From: Alicyclobacillus contaminans DSM 17975
GTDB taxonomy: Bacteria > Bacillota > Bacilli > Alicyclobacillales > Alicyclobacillaceae
Assembly (NCBI RefSeq): GCF_000429525.1
Contig: NZ_AUCA01000033.1
Span: 1 to 36,364, forward strand
Length of the DNA stretch: 36,364 bases
Direction of reading: 5' to 3'
Position 1 is the stretch's first letter. The number at the start of each line of letters is the position of its first letter. The notes below the pieces were generated by a model, which was given only the letters and a program-made list of their open reading frames with translations, did not search any database and was not told where the DNA came from. This document shows, piece after piece, positions 22,834-32,497 of this stretch. The translations under genes and the position numbers were made by a program.

Positions 22834-23892
22834 GTGAAACTCAGCATTCTGGACCAATCGCCCATTGCGATGGGCAGCAACGCCCGCGAAGCCGTGCAGC
22901 AAACGGTGCGGATTGCGGAGCTCGCCGACCGTCTCGGCTACCATCGCTTCTGGGTGTCTGAACATCATGACGCATCCGCCCTCGCGGGATCGGTTCCGGA
23001 AATTCTGATTGCGCACTTGGCGACTAAGACCCAATCCATTCGCGTCGGCTCCGGCGGGGTGATGTTGCCTCACTACAGCGCCTACAAGGTCGCGGAGACG
23101 TTTCGAATGCTGGAACTCCTGCACCCTGGCCGAATCGATCTCGGAATTGGCCGCGCACCGGGCGGCATGCCGCGTTCGACCATGGCGCTGCAGGAGGGGC
23201 GGACCCGCGAGTTGAACTACCTGCAGCAGGTGGAGGACCTGAAAGGGTATCTGACCGATTCCCTGCCCGCCACCCACCGATTCGCCGGCCTGACCGCAGC
23301 GCCGGTGGTGGACACCGTTCCGGAACTGTGGATGCTTGGTTCCAGTGACTTCAGCGCCGCAGCCGCGGGCGACGCGGGGGCTGCATTCATGTTTGCTCAA
23401 TTCATCAACGGCAGCCGTAGCGACGGCATCGAGGCGGTGGCGTCGTACCGGCGAAGGTTTCGGCCGTCCCCGTGGCTGGAGCGCCCCATGGCCGCCGTCG
23501 CCGTGTTCGTTATCTGTGCGGAGACCGATGCGGACGCGGATCGAATTGCGTCCAGCCTCGACCTGTCGCTCGTGATGCTGGCCAACGGTCAACGCCGCGA
23601 AGGGACGCCGACCATTGAGATGGCGCAGTCGTATCCGTACAGTCCCTATGAACGGGCACTGGTCCAGGAGAATCGCAAGCGCATGGTGGTGGGAAGCCCG
23701 GCGTCGGTCCGCCAGCAATTGGAGGCCCTGGCCGCCGACTACGGGGTCGACGAAGTGATGGTGGCCACCACCACCGCGGAGTTCGCCGACAGAGTCCGTT
23801 CGTTTGAGCTGCTGGCACAAGCTTTTCAACTCACACCGCGCGGAACGTCCGCACAGAACGCGGACGTATCGGCCGTCGACCGAAAGGAGTGA
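22834..23892 (+). CDS. LLM-class flavin-dependent oxidoreductase (luciferase-like)
   Basis: 352 residues. KLSILDQSPIAMGSNAREAV opens the TIM barrel, RFWVSEHHD is the flavin-pocket His block, and GVMLPHYSAYKVAETFRML plus GRIDLGIGRAPG complete the bacterial-luciferase signature. It probably uses FMNH2 (or F420) with O2 to oxidise a small molecule, as in the MsnO8/YtmO-like group; the substrate is unknown. Start GTG 22834 has AGGTGAATGCC in front; the frame opens earlier but the extra residues are not homologous. msrB starts 7 bases after its stop, so the two are one operon and may share an oxidative-stress role. Confidence 0.85.
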   Translation: MKLSILDQSPIAMGSNAREAVQQTVRIAELADRLGYHRFWVSEHHDASALAGSVPEILIAHLATKTQSIRVGSGGVMLPHYSAYKVAETFRMLELLHPGRIDLGIGRAPGGMPRSTMALQEGRTRELNYLQQVEDLKGYLTDSLPATHRFAGLTAAPVVDTVPELWMLGSSDFSAAAAGDAGAAFMFAQFINGSRSDGIEAVASYRRRFRPSPWLERPMAAVAVFVICAETDADADRIASSLDLSLVMLANGQRREGTPTIEMAQSYPYSPYERALVQENRKRMVVGSPASVRQQLEALAADYGVDEVMVATTTAEFADRVRSFELLAQAFQLTPRGTSAQNADVSAVDRKE

Positions 23893-23899
23893 TCCGTGA

Positions 23900-24346
23900 A
23901 TGGCGAACCAAGGCGAAGAACGCCTGGAGCAGCTGAAACAGAAACTCACCCCGCTGCAGTACGAGGTGACGCAGCGGAGCGCCACCGAACCTCCGTTTCA
24001 CAACGAGTACTGGAACCATTTTGAAGAGGGACTGTACGTGGATGTGGTGTCCGGTGAACCGCTGTTTTCGTCCCGTGACAAATTCGCATCGATGTGCGGA
24101 TGGCCGAGCTTTGCCAAGCCCGTTCAACCAGACGCTGTGGTGGAACGGCCGGATTACAGCCACGGCATGATCCGCACGGAAGTGCGCAGCCAAGGCGCCG
24201 ATTCACACCTCGGCCACGTGTTTGACGACGGCCCGCGGGAACTCGGCGGACTGCGTTATTGCATCAATTCCGCCGCCCTTCGCTTCATTCCCAAAGAAGA
24301 TCTGGAGCGCGAAGGGTACGGGGAATACTTGAAACTGTTTGAATAA
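23900..24346 (+). CDS. msrB: Peptide-methionine (R)-S-oxide reductase
   Basis: 148 residues. [20 protein letters not shown] and [20 protein letters not shown] are the MsrB blocks, [10 protein letters not shown] follows, and the catalytic Cys lies in [12 protein letters not shown]. The two CxxC pairs that bind zinc in many MsrBs are absent (SGEPLFSS and [12 protein letters not shown] take their place). CGWPSF is preceded by Met where relatives usually have Gly. It repairs methionine-R-sulfoxide with thioredoxin. ATG 23900 has AAAGGAG upstream and is 7 bases from the LLM oxidoreductase stop. No MsrA domain is fused to it. Confidence 0.94.
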   Translation: MANQGEERLEQLKQKLTPLQYEVTQRSATEPPFHNEYWNHFEEGLYVDVVSGEPLFSSRDKFASMCGWPSFAKPVQPDAVVERPDYSHGMIRTEVRSQGADSHLGHVFDDGPRELGGLRYCINSAALRFIPKEDLEREGYGEYLKLFE

Positions 24347-24349
24347 GAA

Positions 24350-24385
24350 TGCCCCCCAGCCGGTGGTGGACAGCCGAGGGGGGCA
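24350..24385. terminator. Hairpin between the convergent msrB and dhaM genes
   Basis: TGCCCCCC (24350-24357) pairs exactly with GGGGGGCA (24378-24385). It lies three bases behind the msrB stop. T-rich sequence follows only on the minus strand (TTCTTATTC), so it is best for dhaKLM but may serve both. Confidence 0.55.
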
Positions 24386-24435
24386 GCCCCATACACGCTC
24401 GGATTCGCCTCTGTTGCCGCGACAGAAACGCGGAA

Positions 24436-24837
24436 TCAATCATCCAATTTCCGCAATTGCCGCGCGTCGGCAGCGCGCGCCAAGACCGCTTCCACGCTGC
24501 CGCCGATACTCGCTTCCACGGCGGCAGCCACCGCGCCTTCCACCAGGGGCGCATCGGCCATGAAGACGCGTTCCCGCCAGGCGCTCGGCACCAGTTCCAG
24601 CGCCATCTCGCTGCTCAGGCGGGCGCTGCCCAGGTCGAACAGCACCACCACGTCGCTGCCCGGAGGACACGCTTGAATCGCATGTGCAATCTTGATGGCA
24701 TCGGTGCCCAGCCGGTCTTCGAGCCCCGAGGCACTGGCGATGTGCAAGTTCGGTCCGGCCAGCTGACGCAACAGCTCACAGACCCCTTCCCCCAGTTTCG
24801 CGCTGTGCGACACAATCACAAAGCTGACAGATCCCAC
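24436..24837 (-). CDS. dhaM: Dihydroxyacetone kinase phosphotransfer subunit (EIIA-Man type)
   Basis: 133 residues. It is a single EIIA-Man-like domain: SFVIVSHSAKLGEGVCELLR carries the phospho-accepting His in the first strand-loop, and GSDVVVLFDLGSARLSSEMA the family block after it. It relays phosphate from PEP via EI and HPr to DhaL-bound ADP. There is no HPr or EI fusion, unlike enterobacterial DhaM. The start is taken as GTG 24837, which overlaps the end of dhaL by 22 bases; earlier in-frame codons exist. It is the last gene of dhaKLM. Confidence 0.87.
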   Translation of the reverse strand: MGSVSFVIVSHSAKLGEGVCELLRQLAGPNLHIASASGLEDRLGTDAIKIAHAIQACPPGSDVVVLFDLGSARLSSEMALELVPSAWRERVFMADAPLVEGAVAAAVEASIGGSVEAVLARAADARQLRKLDD

Positions 24838-25469
24838 TGTGGTTTCACCACACCTTCCGACATCGCTGCAAACAGTTCCGCAAACCACAGCGCGCTCGAC
24901 AGACTACCCGGATCGACCGTACCCTGACTGCGGTCGCCGAGGTAAGCCGCCCGCCCTTTTCTGGCGGTCAGCGGCTTGGTCGCCAACGCTGCCGCTGCCG
25001 CCGCCTCCACCGCGCGCTGCGCGTCCAGCGGTTGCTCGGTCTGCAGTTCGCGTTGAACCGCTGTCCACACGTCGACCATCGTCTTGTCGCCCACAGCGGC
25101 CCGCCCGCGCGCCATGATCCCTTCGAGCGCGGCAGCCACCCCGCCGCGAAGGGCCTCTTCGTCCACGTCTGCCCGTCCGTTCCAAGCGGCCGACAGTTTC
25201 AGGAAAGCCGTGCTATAGAGCGGGCCGGAAGCGCCCCCGACGGTCCCGAGCAACGTCATGGCCACGGTCTGACAGCCCGCAGCGGGCGTGGTCGGCTGGG
25301 ACGCCTTCAGTTTCTCGGCGACCGCCGAAAACCCTCGAGCCATGTTGGTCCCGTGGTCTCCGTCGCCAATCCGATTGTCCAGCTCATTCAACACATCGCG
25401 AAACTCCGCCAACACCTGCGCGTACGCGTCCATCACGCGCACGAATGCCTCGGCTGTCAATGGTTGCAT
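24816..25469 (-). CDS. dhaL: Dihydroxyacetone kinase ADP-binding subunit
   Basis: 217 residues. DNRIGDGDHGTNMARGF supplies the Asp residues that bind Mg-ADP, VGGASGPLYSTAFL the nucleotide loop, and GRAAYLGDRSQGTVDPGSLS the conserved final lid. The bound ADP is rephosphorylated by DhaM and transfers phosphate to dihydroxyacetone on DhaK. ATG 25469 has GGAGGGACGGAT before it, and only 12 bases separate it from dhaK. The 3' end overlaps dhaM. Confidence 0.94.
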   Translation of the reverse strand: MQPLTAEAFVRVMDAYAQVLAEFRDVLNELDNRIGDGDHGTNMARGFSAVAEKLKASQPTTPAAGCQTVAMTLLGTVGGASGPLYSTAFLKLSAAWNGRADVDEEALRGGVAAALEGIMARGRAAVGDKTMVDVWTAVQRELQTEQPLDAQRAVEAAAAAALATKPLTARKGRAAYLGDRSQGTVDPGSLSSALWFAELFAAMSEGVVKPQWDLSAL

Positions 25470-25481
25470 ATCCGTCCCTCC

Positions 25482-26462
25482 TCACCAGGCCGGCGCGTCC
25501 GTGGGCGCGTCCAGCCATGGAATCAACTCGTCATCGAGGCGCAGCAGGGAAATCGAAAATCCCGCCATTTCGAGAGAAGTCATGTATTCGCCCACCAGCG
25601 TCCGATATACCCGGACCCCGCGCGCGGCGAGCTGTTCCGAAATCGCCCGATTGGCAATGTAGAGTTCACTCAATGGAGTGGCCCCGAGCCCATTCACCAA
25701 AACGGCCACCTCGTCCCCGGGCTTCGCCGGGGTGTGCGCGAAAATGCGCTCCAAAAGCGTGTTCACCACGTCTGACACAGGCGCCAAGGGAGCCCGGTGC
25801 GTCCCGGGTTCGCCATGAATACCCATCCCAATCTCCATCTCGTCCTCGCCCAGTTCAAAACTCGGCCGCCCACTGGCCGGCACCGTACACGGTGCCAGCG
25901 CCATGCCCATGGAGTGGGTGTTGTCAATCACCTTCTGCGCGATGCGCTGAACTTCGTCCAAACTGGCGCCCGCTTCCGCTGCCGCACCGGCCACTTTGTG
26001 CACGAACACGGTCCCGGCGATGCCCCTCCGGCCCACCGTGTACGTGCTGCCATCCACGGCCACGTCGTCGTTGACAATCACCTTGGCCACGGGAATACCC
26101 TCCGCCTCCGCCAACTCGGCGGCCATTTCAAAATTCAACACATCCCCAGTGTAGTTCTTGATGACCAGCAGCACGCCTTTTCCCCGATGGACCGCCCGGA
26201 TGGCCGACAACACCTGGTCCGGCGTGGGCGATGTGAACACCTCCCCCGCCACCGCCGCATCCAACATCCCCGTGCCCACAAACCCCGCGTGCGCAGGTTC
26301 ATGACCGCTGCCGCCTCCGCTCACCAGCGCCACCTTGTCCGCCAATTGTTTTCGCACCACGACCTGCGTGCCCGGCACCCGCTCCAAATGTGGATGCGCC
26401 GCCACCAAGCCATCCAACAGTTCGTCGACATACGCATTCACGTTGTTCATCAGCTTTTTCAT
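25482..26462 (-). CDS. dhaK: Dihydroxyacetone kinase substrate-binding subunit
   Basis: 326 residues. ALVSGGGSGHEPAHAGFVG is the family signature, VLLVIKNYTGDVLNFEMAAE follows, and the His that covalently holds dihydroxyacetone lies in IGMGIHGEPGTH. The reaction is dihydroxyacetone plus phosphate (from PEP through DhaM-DhaL) to DHAP. ATG 26462 has GGAGGGG eight bases before it and gives the canonical MKKLMNN start; MSEN at 26489 is a second possibility. The leader carries a terminator with the same 5' motif as glpK and glpD, and a cre site, so both GlpP and CcpA may control it. It heads dhaK-L-M. Confidence 0.95.
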   Translation of the reverse strand: MKKLMNNVNAYVDELLDGLVAAHPHLERVPGTQVVVRKQLADKVALVSGGGSGHEPAHAGFVGTGMLDAAVAGEVFTSPTPDQVLSAIRAVHRGKGVLLVIKNYTGDVLNFEMAAELAEAEGIPVAKVIVNDDVAVDGSTYTVGRRGIAGTVFVHKVAGAAAEAGASLDEVQRIAQKVIDNTHSMGMALAPCTVPASGRPSFELGEDEMEIGMGIHGEPGTHRAPLAPVSDVVNTLLERIFAHTPAKPGDEVAVLVNGLGATPLSELYIANRAISEQLAARGVRVYRTLVGEYMTSLEMAGFSISLLRLDDELIPWLDAPTDAPAW

Positions 26463-26522
26463 GGACAACCCCTCCGTGTTCTCGCTCATTCTGGAATCCC
26501 TCGCAGCACGCAGGCCGCTTCT

Positions 26523-26537
26523 CGTAAGCGGTTTCAA
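26523..26537 (-). promoter_or_regulatory. Candidate cre (CcpA) site in the dhaK leader
   Basis: TTGAAACCGCTTACG on the minus strand matches the cre pattern WTGNAANCGNWNNCW at every fixed base but the last. It lies between the leader terminator and the start codon, where CcpA would act as a roadblock. Confidence 0.5.
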
Positions 26538-26548
26538 ATCACAAAGCG

Positions 26549-26601
26549 CAAAAAACCACAACGACCACCGGCGCCGGGCCGGAAATCACTGTGGTTTCTC
26601 C
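26549..26601 (-). promoter_or_regulatory. GlpP-type antitermination leader of dhaK-L-M
   Basis: On the minus strand GGAGAAACCACAGTG (26601-26587) starts a structure whose outer stem is AAACCACA/TGTGGTTT (26590-26597 with 26553-26560), with an inner CCGGC/GCCGG stem, ending in TTTTTT. The same motif and layout precede glpK and glpD. That GlpP acts here is inference. Confidence 0.7.
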
Positions 26602-26662
26602 ATATCTCCACCATGCCACGATGAACTTGTACGTCTTTCCGTCAAACGTGAGCCATACTTTA

Positions 26663-26691
26663 AAACTACAGGTGGTTTGCAAAAAAATCAA
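26663..26691 (-). promoter_or_regulatory. Candidate promoter of dhaK-L-M
   Basis: TTGATT (26686-26691) and TAGTTT (26663-26668) with 17 bases between, about 55 bases upstream of the leader motif. The 26463-26817 gap holds this promoter, the dhaK leader, the cre site and the glpP promoter. Confidence 0.4.
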
Positions 26692-26732
26692 GAGTATTGC
26701 GAAGGAGAACGCGGGTACTAAGGCACTGCCAC

Positions 26733-26761
26733 TTGTCGCTCGGACCTTGCCACGCCATAAT
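26733..26761 (+). promoter_or_regulatory. Promoter of glpP
   Basis: TTGTCG (26733-26738) and CATAAT (26756-26761) with a 17-base spacer, about 50 bases before the glpP start. No leader motif of the glpK/glpD kind is present. Confidence 0.55.
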
Positions 26762-26817
26762 GGGGATTAATTGTCCGCAAGGGTTCCCATTTTATCTCAG
26801 TGAGGAGGTCGCAGGCC

Positions 26818-27381
26818 ATGATGATTCAACAACAGCGCGTGATTCCAGCCGCACGCTCTATCAAAGATTTCGAGTGGTTGATGAAAACCAATGCCGAATA
26901 TGTGGTTCTGCTCGACGTGTACATCTCTCAATTGGTCTATCTACGCCGAATGGCTCGGGATTTTGGCAAAAAGCTGCTGCTCCACGCCGACCTAGTGCAG
27001 GGCCTGCGCCACGACGAAGCGGCGGCGCAGTTTCTCTGCCAAGTCATCAAGCCGGCCGGCCTCATCTCCACCCATTCGAACGTCGTGTTGACGGCCAAAA
27101 AACACGGTCTCATCAGCATTCAACGCATTTTTCTGCTGGATTCCCACTCGCTGGATACCAGTTATCGCGTCATGAACTCCTCCGATCCGGACTACATCGA
27201 GGTCCTGCCGGGCATGATGCCAGAGGTGATTCGCGAAGTCAGCCAAACATCGAGACGACCGGTGCTGGCCGGCGGATTCATCCGCAATGCGAACGATGTG
27301 GAAACCATTCTGCGGAGCGGAGCCACGGCGGTGACCACGTCCTCCCGCGACGTCTGGAACCATTATCTGAAAAAAGCCTAA
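26818..27381 (+). CDS. glpP: Glycerol-3-phosphate-responsive antiterminator
   Basis: 187 residues of the GlpP family, an adapted TIM barrel. QRVIPAARSIKDFEWLM opens it, LLHADLVQGLRHDEAAAQFL is the conserved core, and VIKPAGLISTHSNVVLTAKK, PDYIEVLPGMMPEVIREV and VLAGGFIRNANDVETILRSG line the phosphate-binding face. With glycerol-3-phosphate bound, it contacts leader RNA and prevents termination before glp genes. ATG 26818 has GGAGG nine bases upstream; a second ATG follows directly. Candidate target leaders occur at glpK, glpD and dhaK. Confidence 0.93.
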   Translation: MMIQQQRVIPAARSIKDFEWLMKTNAEYVVLLDVYISQLVYLRRMARDFGKKLLLHADLVQGLRHDEAAAQFLCQVIKPAGLISTHSNVVLTAKKHGLISIQRIFLLDSHSLDTSYRVMNSSDPDYIEVLPGMMPEVIREVSQTSRRPVLAGGFIRNANDVETILRSGATAVTTSSRDVWNHYLKKA

Positions 27382-27425
27382 CGGCGTCTTTCCCTGCGCG
27401 GTTTGGAACGTCACCGCAAGATGGG

Positions 27426-27454
27426 TTGACAATCGGTTCACCCCGGCCTATACT
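27426..27454 (+). promoter_or_regulatory. Promoter of glpK
   Basis: A perfect TTGACA (27426-27431) and TATACT (27449-27454) with a 17-base spacer. TTGCAAAGGCTTGCT (27457-27471) at the start site resembles a cre site with one key mismatch. Confidence 0.8.
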
Positions 27455-27520
27455 GCTTGCAAAGGCTTGCTGAATCCGCTTTCTTCGCCTTGAGCACCAC
27501 ACAAGTTCATCTATCACTGA

Positions 27521-29161
<1,641 letters not shown>

Positions 29162-29200
29162 TGCGCGGATAGCGACATCTCAAACACACGTGCTGACCCG

Positions 29201-29230
29201 GTGTCACGCGTCGCGGTTTTGTAGTATACT
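29201..29230 (+). promoter_or_regulatory. Candidate promoter of glpD
   Basis: TATACT (29225-29230) with GTGTCA 18 bases upstream (29201-29206). It gives a leader of about 200 bases containing the GlpP-type terminator. Confidence 0.5.
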
Positions 29231-29322
29231 GAAGGTGCCATAGCATGTTAACGCTCACCTCCTTGCAGGAGTATCCGCGGTATTTCGCGATCGTCAAAAG
29301 TTAATCGGCAGGATAGAGTCCC

Positions 29323-29373
29323 GGAGAGACCGCAAGCCGTATGTGAATCCACATACGGCATGTGGTCTTTTTG
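29323..29373 (+). promoter_or_regulatory. GlpP-type antitermination leader of glpD
   Basis: GGAGAGACCGCAAG (29323-29336) leads into a strong terminator: AGACCGCA/TGTGGTCT outer stem (29327-29334 with 29361-29368, one G-T pair) and a perfect 10-bp inner stem GCCGTATGTG/CACATACGGC, then TTTTT. It is the best of the three leaders. Confidence 0.85.
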
Positions 29374-29440
29374 CTGAATTCGGATACCTGCATGGAGGAT
29401 GTACGACAATACAGGCGATACAGGAAGGGACGTGACAACC

Positions 29441-31111
29441 ATGGCACTGCCATTTTCCAGCCCCCGCCGATCCGACGTTTTGACCAGTCTGGAGATGGCC
29501 GATCTCGACCTGCTCATCATCGGCGGCGGCGTCACCGGAGCCGGCATTCTGCTGGACGCGACGGTTCGCGGCATGTCGGCGGCACTCGTGGAAATGCAAG
29601 ATTTCGCGGCAGGGACCTCCAGCCGCTCCACCAAACTCGTGCATGGCGGACTGCGCTATCTCAAGCAGCTGGAGGTCGCCCTGGTTGCCGAAGTGGGGAA
29701 GGAACGGGCCATCGTCTACGAGAACGGCCCGCACGTGACCACGCCGGAATGGATGCTCCTGCCCATTATCCGCGGCGGCACCTACGGCCTGTTGGCGAGT
29801 TCCTTCGGACTTCGCGTGTACGACTTTCTCGCCGGTGTGAAGCGTGAGGAGCGCCGACAAATGTTGGACGTGGCGCAGGCGCGTGCCAAGGAACCGTTGC
29901 TTCGCGAGGACGGCCTGCGCGGCGCGGGATACTATGTGGAGTACCGGACGGACGACGCGCGCCTGACGCTGGAAATCCTCAAGGAAGCGGTCGCAAGGGG
30001 GGCCCGGGCCGTGAACTATGCGAAAGCGACTCAACTGCTGTACAACGAGGAGGGCAAACTCATTGGCGTGGAGGTGCGGGATCAAGTTCACGGTCGGTCG
30101 TATCGGTTGCACGCCCGTAAGGTGGTCAACGCCACCGGTCCCTGGGTGGACCAACTGCGCGAAATGGACCGGTCGAAGACGGGAAAGACGCTGCACCTGA
30201 CGAAGGGGGTCCACATCGTGGTGGACCGCCAACGGTTTGCGCTGCACAACGCCGTCTATTTCGACGTCCCGGACGGACGGATGGTGTTTGCCATCCCGCG
30301 AGGCAGGAAGGTGTACGTGGGCACCACCGACACGAACTACGACGGAGATTTGGTCCATCCAAGGATGACGACGGACGACCTGAACTACCTGGTGCAGGCT
30401 GTGAACTTCATGTTTCCGAGCGTTCAATTGTCGCCTCAGGATGTGGAGTCGAGCTGGGCCGGCGTCCGCCCGCTCATTCACGAAGAAGGCAAGGGGCCAT
30501 CGGAAATCTCTCGAAAGGACGAAATTTTCCACTCGCCGAGCGGACTGCTCACCATCGCCGGCGGCAAATTGACCGGATACCGCAAAATGGCAGAAAAAGT
30601 GGTGAACCAAGTGGCACAGGAGATCAGCGCCGTCACCGGACGGACGTTCCCGCCGTGTACCACCGACCGCGTGCCCATTTCCGGTGGCCATACCGGCGGC
30701 AGTGCGGGATTCGCCGAGTATTTCCCGCGGGCGGTGGCAGAGGGCGTACGGTTGGGATTGAGCGATGATGAAGCCCGCACGTGGGTCCAGCGTTACGGAA
30801 GCAACGTGGACGTGGTCTTCGACATCTTGCGCAACCGGTCGAACGAAGCGGCCGCTGTTCAACTGCCCCCGAACGTGTTTGCGCCGCTCGCCTATTCGGT
30901 GGAATATGAAATGGCGGTGACGGCCGAAGATTTCTTCACCCGCCGGACCGGCAGCACATGGTTTGACATCGCGTGGGTCCGCCAGTGGAAAGACCCGGTG
31001 ATCCATGCCATGGCGCACATGCTGCACTGGGATGACGAAACGCGTGAAACGCAGCGAGTCCAGATGGAAACTCGCCTCACCGAGGCGACAACGCCAGCCG
31101 AGGCGGATTGA
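29441..31111 (+). CDS. glpD: Aerobic glycerol-3-phosphate dehydrogenase
   Basis: 556 residues. LDLLIIGGGVTGAGILLDAT binds FAD, TSSRSTKLVHGGLRYLKQ is the family signature, VVNATGPWVDQLR and GTTDTNYDGDL belong to the substrate domain, and IAGGKLTGYRKMAEKVV closes the FAD domain. It oxidises glycerol-3-phosphate to DHAP at the inner membrane face and reduces menaquinone, thereby feeding the qox oxidase seen in this window. I chose ATG 29441, with GAAGGGA upstream; an ATG at 29399 has no properly spaced SD. The leader terminator links it to GlpP. DHAP is also the product of DhaKLM. Confidence 0.96.
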   Translation: MALPFSSPRRSDVLTSLEMADLDLLIIGGGVTGAGILLDATVRGMSAALVEMQDFAAGTSSRSTKLVHGGLRYLKQLEVALVAEVGKERAIVYENGPHVTTPEWMLLPIIRGGTYGLLASSFGLRVYDFLAGVKREERRQMLDVAQARAKEPLLREDGLRGAGYYVEYRTDDARLTLEILKEAVARGARAVNYAKATQLLYNEEGKLIGVEVRDQVHGRSYRLHARKVVNATGPWVDQLREMDRSKTGKTLHLTKGVHIVVDRQRFALHNAVYFDVPDGRMVFAIPRGRKVYVGTTDTNYDGDLVHPRMTTDDLNYLVQAVNFMFPSVQLSPQDVESSWAGVRPLIHEEGKGPSEISRKDEIFHSPSGLLTIAGGKLTGYRKMAEKVVNQVAQEISAVTGRTFPPCTTDRVPISGGHTGGSAGFAEYFPRAVAEGVRLGLSDDEARTWVQRYGSNVDVVFDILRNRSNEAAAVQLPPNVFAPLAYSVEYEMAVTAEDFFTRRTGSTWFDIAWVRQWKDPVIHAMAHMLHWDDETRETQRVQMETRLTEATTPAEAD

Positions 31112-31220
31112 TCAGCCCTCGAATCCATTCCAGACTCTGCGACAGGTGCGGCATGGTTCACCGAAGTCATGGTGACACGCAGCCTGTCTCCCGCAGCCAT
31201 CCGGGCGACGAAGGCGTCTC

Positions 31221-32429
31221 CTATGGAGATACCGGACTGGCAATCCCCGCCACTTCCTGCGTCACCCGCCGAATCACCTCCGGGGGAATGCGGAAGACGA
31301 TACCGGCCGGGTCGGACTGAACCCACTGTACCATGGCGGGCAGGTCTGCCGGATTCAGGTTGAACTCGGCAAACGTATCCGGCAGTCCGACCTCCGCTCG
31401 CAAGGTGCGCAGGCATTGGATGACTTCGGCCAGACAGTCCTCCGGATTGGTCGGTGCGTCTTTCAGTCCAATCGCTTCCGCAAACCCGTGAATCCTCGGC
31501 AGGTAAAATGCGGGCAGCGCGGCCATCACATTCGGCAGCAGCACGGCATTGGCAAGGCCGTGGGGGATGTGGAATTTGGCCCCGAACGCGTGGGCCATGT
31601 TGTGCACCGGTATGGCATGCAGCGCGAGGCTGAACGCGGATATCGCCATGCAACTGGCCATCAGCATGTTCGCGCGAGCCACCAGGTTGGTTCCCATGTC
31701 AACCGCCGTGCCCAGGTTCTGCACAATCATCCTGGCCGACTGCAGTGCGTAGGCGTCGGTCATCGGATTGGCCTTCGGCGAGAAGTATGCCTCCAAGGCG
31801 TGAGTCAACGCGTCCATCCCCGTGAACGCGGTGATGCGGGGCGGCAGGCCAACGGTCAGGTCCGGATCGAGCAGAGCAATATCCGCGTTGATGAACGGGT
31901 GAATCAGGTTGGTCTTGACATGGAGCAGTTCGTTGAAGATGACGGCGATGGGCGACACTTCCGCCCCAGTGCCCGCCGTGGTGGGAATGGCCACGTGGGG
32001 AATCGGAATGTACTGCGCTTCTGGCCAGCTTTCCAGCGTGTTCGGCAGCAGACCCTGTCGGATGTCGGGCAGTCCGCGATGCAGCATCCATTTGACGCCC
32101 TTGGCCGTGTCGAGCACACTGCCCCCGCCGACAGCGATGATGCTGTCCGCGCTGTTGGATTGATAGAACGCGGCTGCTTTGTTGATGATGTCCGCGCGCG
32201 CATCCTGCTCCACTTGATCAAAGATGCCGACGATCCGGGGCTGGGTGGGCATGTACTCAAACAGCGACGTGATTCGCTTTGTGATCCCCGCTTTGGTGAT
32301 GCCTTTGTCCGTAATCAGGACGGCCCGTCTGCCGCCGAGCCCCTGCAGAATATCAGGCAGTTGCGTTCGGCACCCACTGCCGCTGTACACCGTGGTACGG
32401 ACGTTGAACTGAAAGAATGAGACCCCCAT
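31221..32429 (-). CDS. Iron-containing alcohol dehydrogenase (group III)
   Basis: 402 residues. SIIAVGGGSVLDTAKGVKWM binds NAD(P), IPTTAGTGAEVSPIAVI is the family motif, and metal ligands lie in DALTHALEAYFSP and HNMAHAFGAKFHIPHGLANA (Asp and three His). It interconverts an alcohol and an aldehyde; the real substrate is unknown. ATG 32429 has GGAGAGGTGG in front; the frame opens 78 codons earlier, but over the ALDH end, so I left that out. It follows the ALDH gene by 68 bases and they probably work in sequence (alcohol to acid). Confidence 0.9.
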   Translation of the reverse strand: MGVSFFQFNVRTTVYSGSGCRTQLPDILQGLGGRRAVLITDKGITKAGITKRITSLFEYMPTQPRIVGIFDQVEQDARADIINKAAAFYQSNSADSIIAVGGGSVLDTAKGVKWMLHRGLPDIRQGLLPNTLESWPEAQYIPIPHVAIPTTAGTGAEVSPIAVIFNELLHVKTNLIHPFINADIALLDPDLTVGLPPRITAFTGMDALTHALEAYFSPKANPMTDAYALQSARMIVQNLGTAVDMGTNLVARANMLMASCMAISAFSLALHAIPVHNMAHAFGAKFHIPHGLANAVLLPNVMAALPAFYLPRIHGFAEAIGLKDAPTNPEDCLAEVIQCLRTLRAEVGLPDTFAEFNLNPADLPAMVQWVQSDPAGIVFRIPPEVIRRVTQEVAGIASPVSP

Positions 32430-32497
32430 AACCTTCCACCTCTCCGCAAAATGATGATTGAATGTTGTCGCGGTGCTGCATTGCCCGTATTGAGTCG

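Noticed and set aside
26759-26795. Hairpin AATGGG/CCCATT with TTATC before glpP as a fourth GlpP-type leader
   Set aside because: Its 5' arm overlaps the -10 box and is mostly not transcribed, and the motif GRRGAR-ACC is missing.
27407-27420. CACCGCAAGATGGG upstream of the glpK promoter as a second GlpP motif
   Set aside because: It lies upstream of the TTGACA/TATACT promoter and has no terminator behind it; chance similarity is likely.
29294-31027. A 577-codon open frame on the minus strand
   Set aside because: It is fully antisense to glpD; its composition (His, Arg, Val rich) is that of a shadow of a high-GC gene, and no family motif or SD was found.
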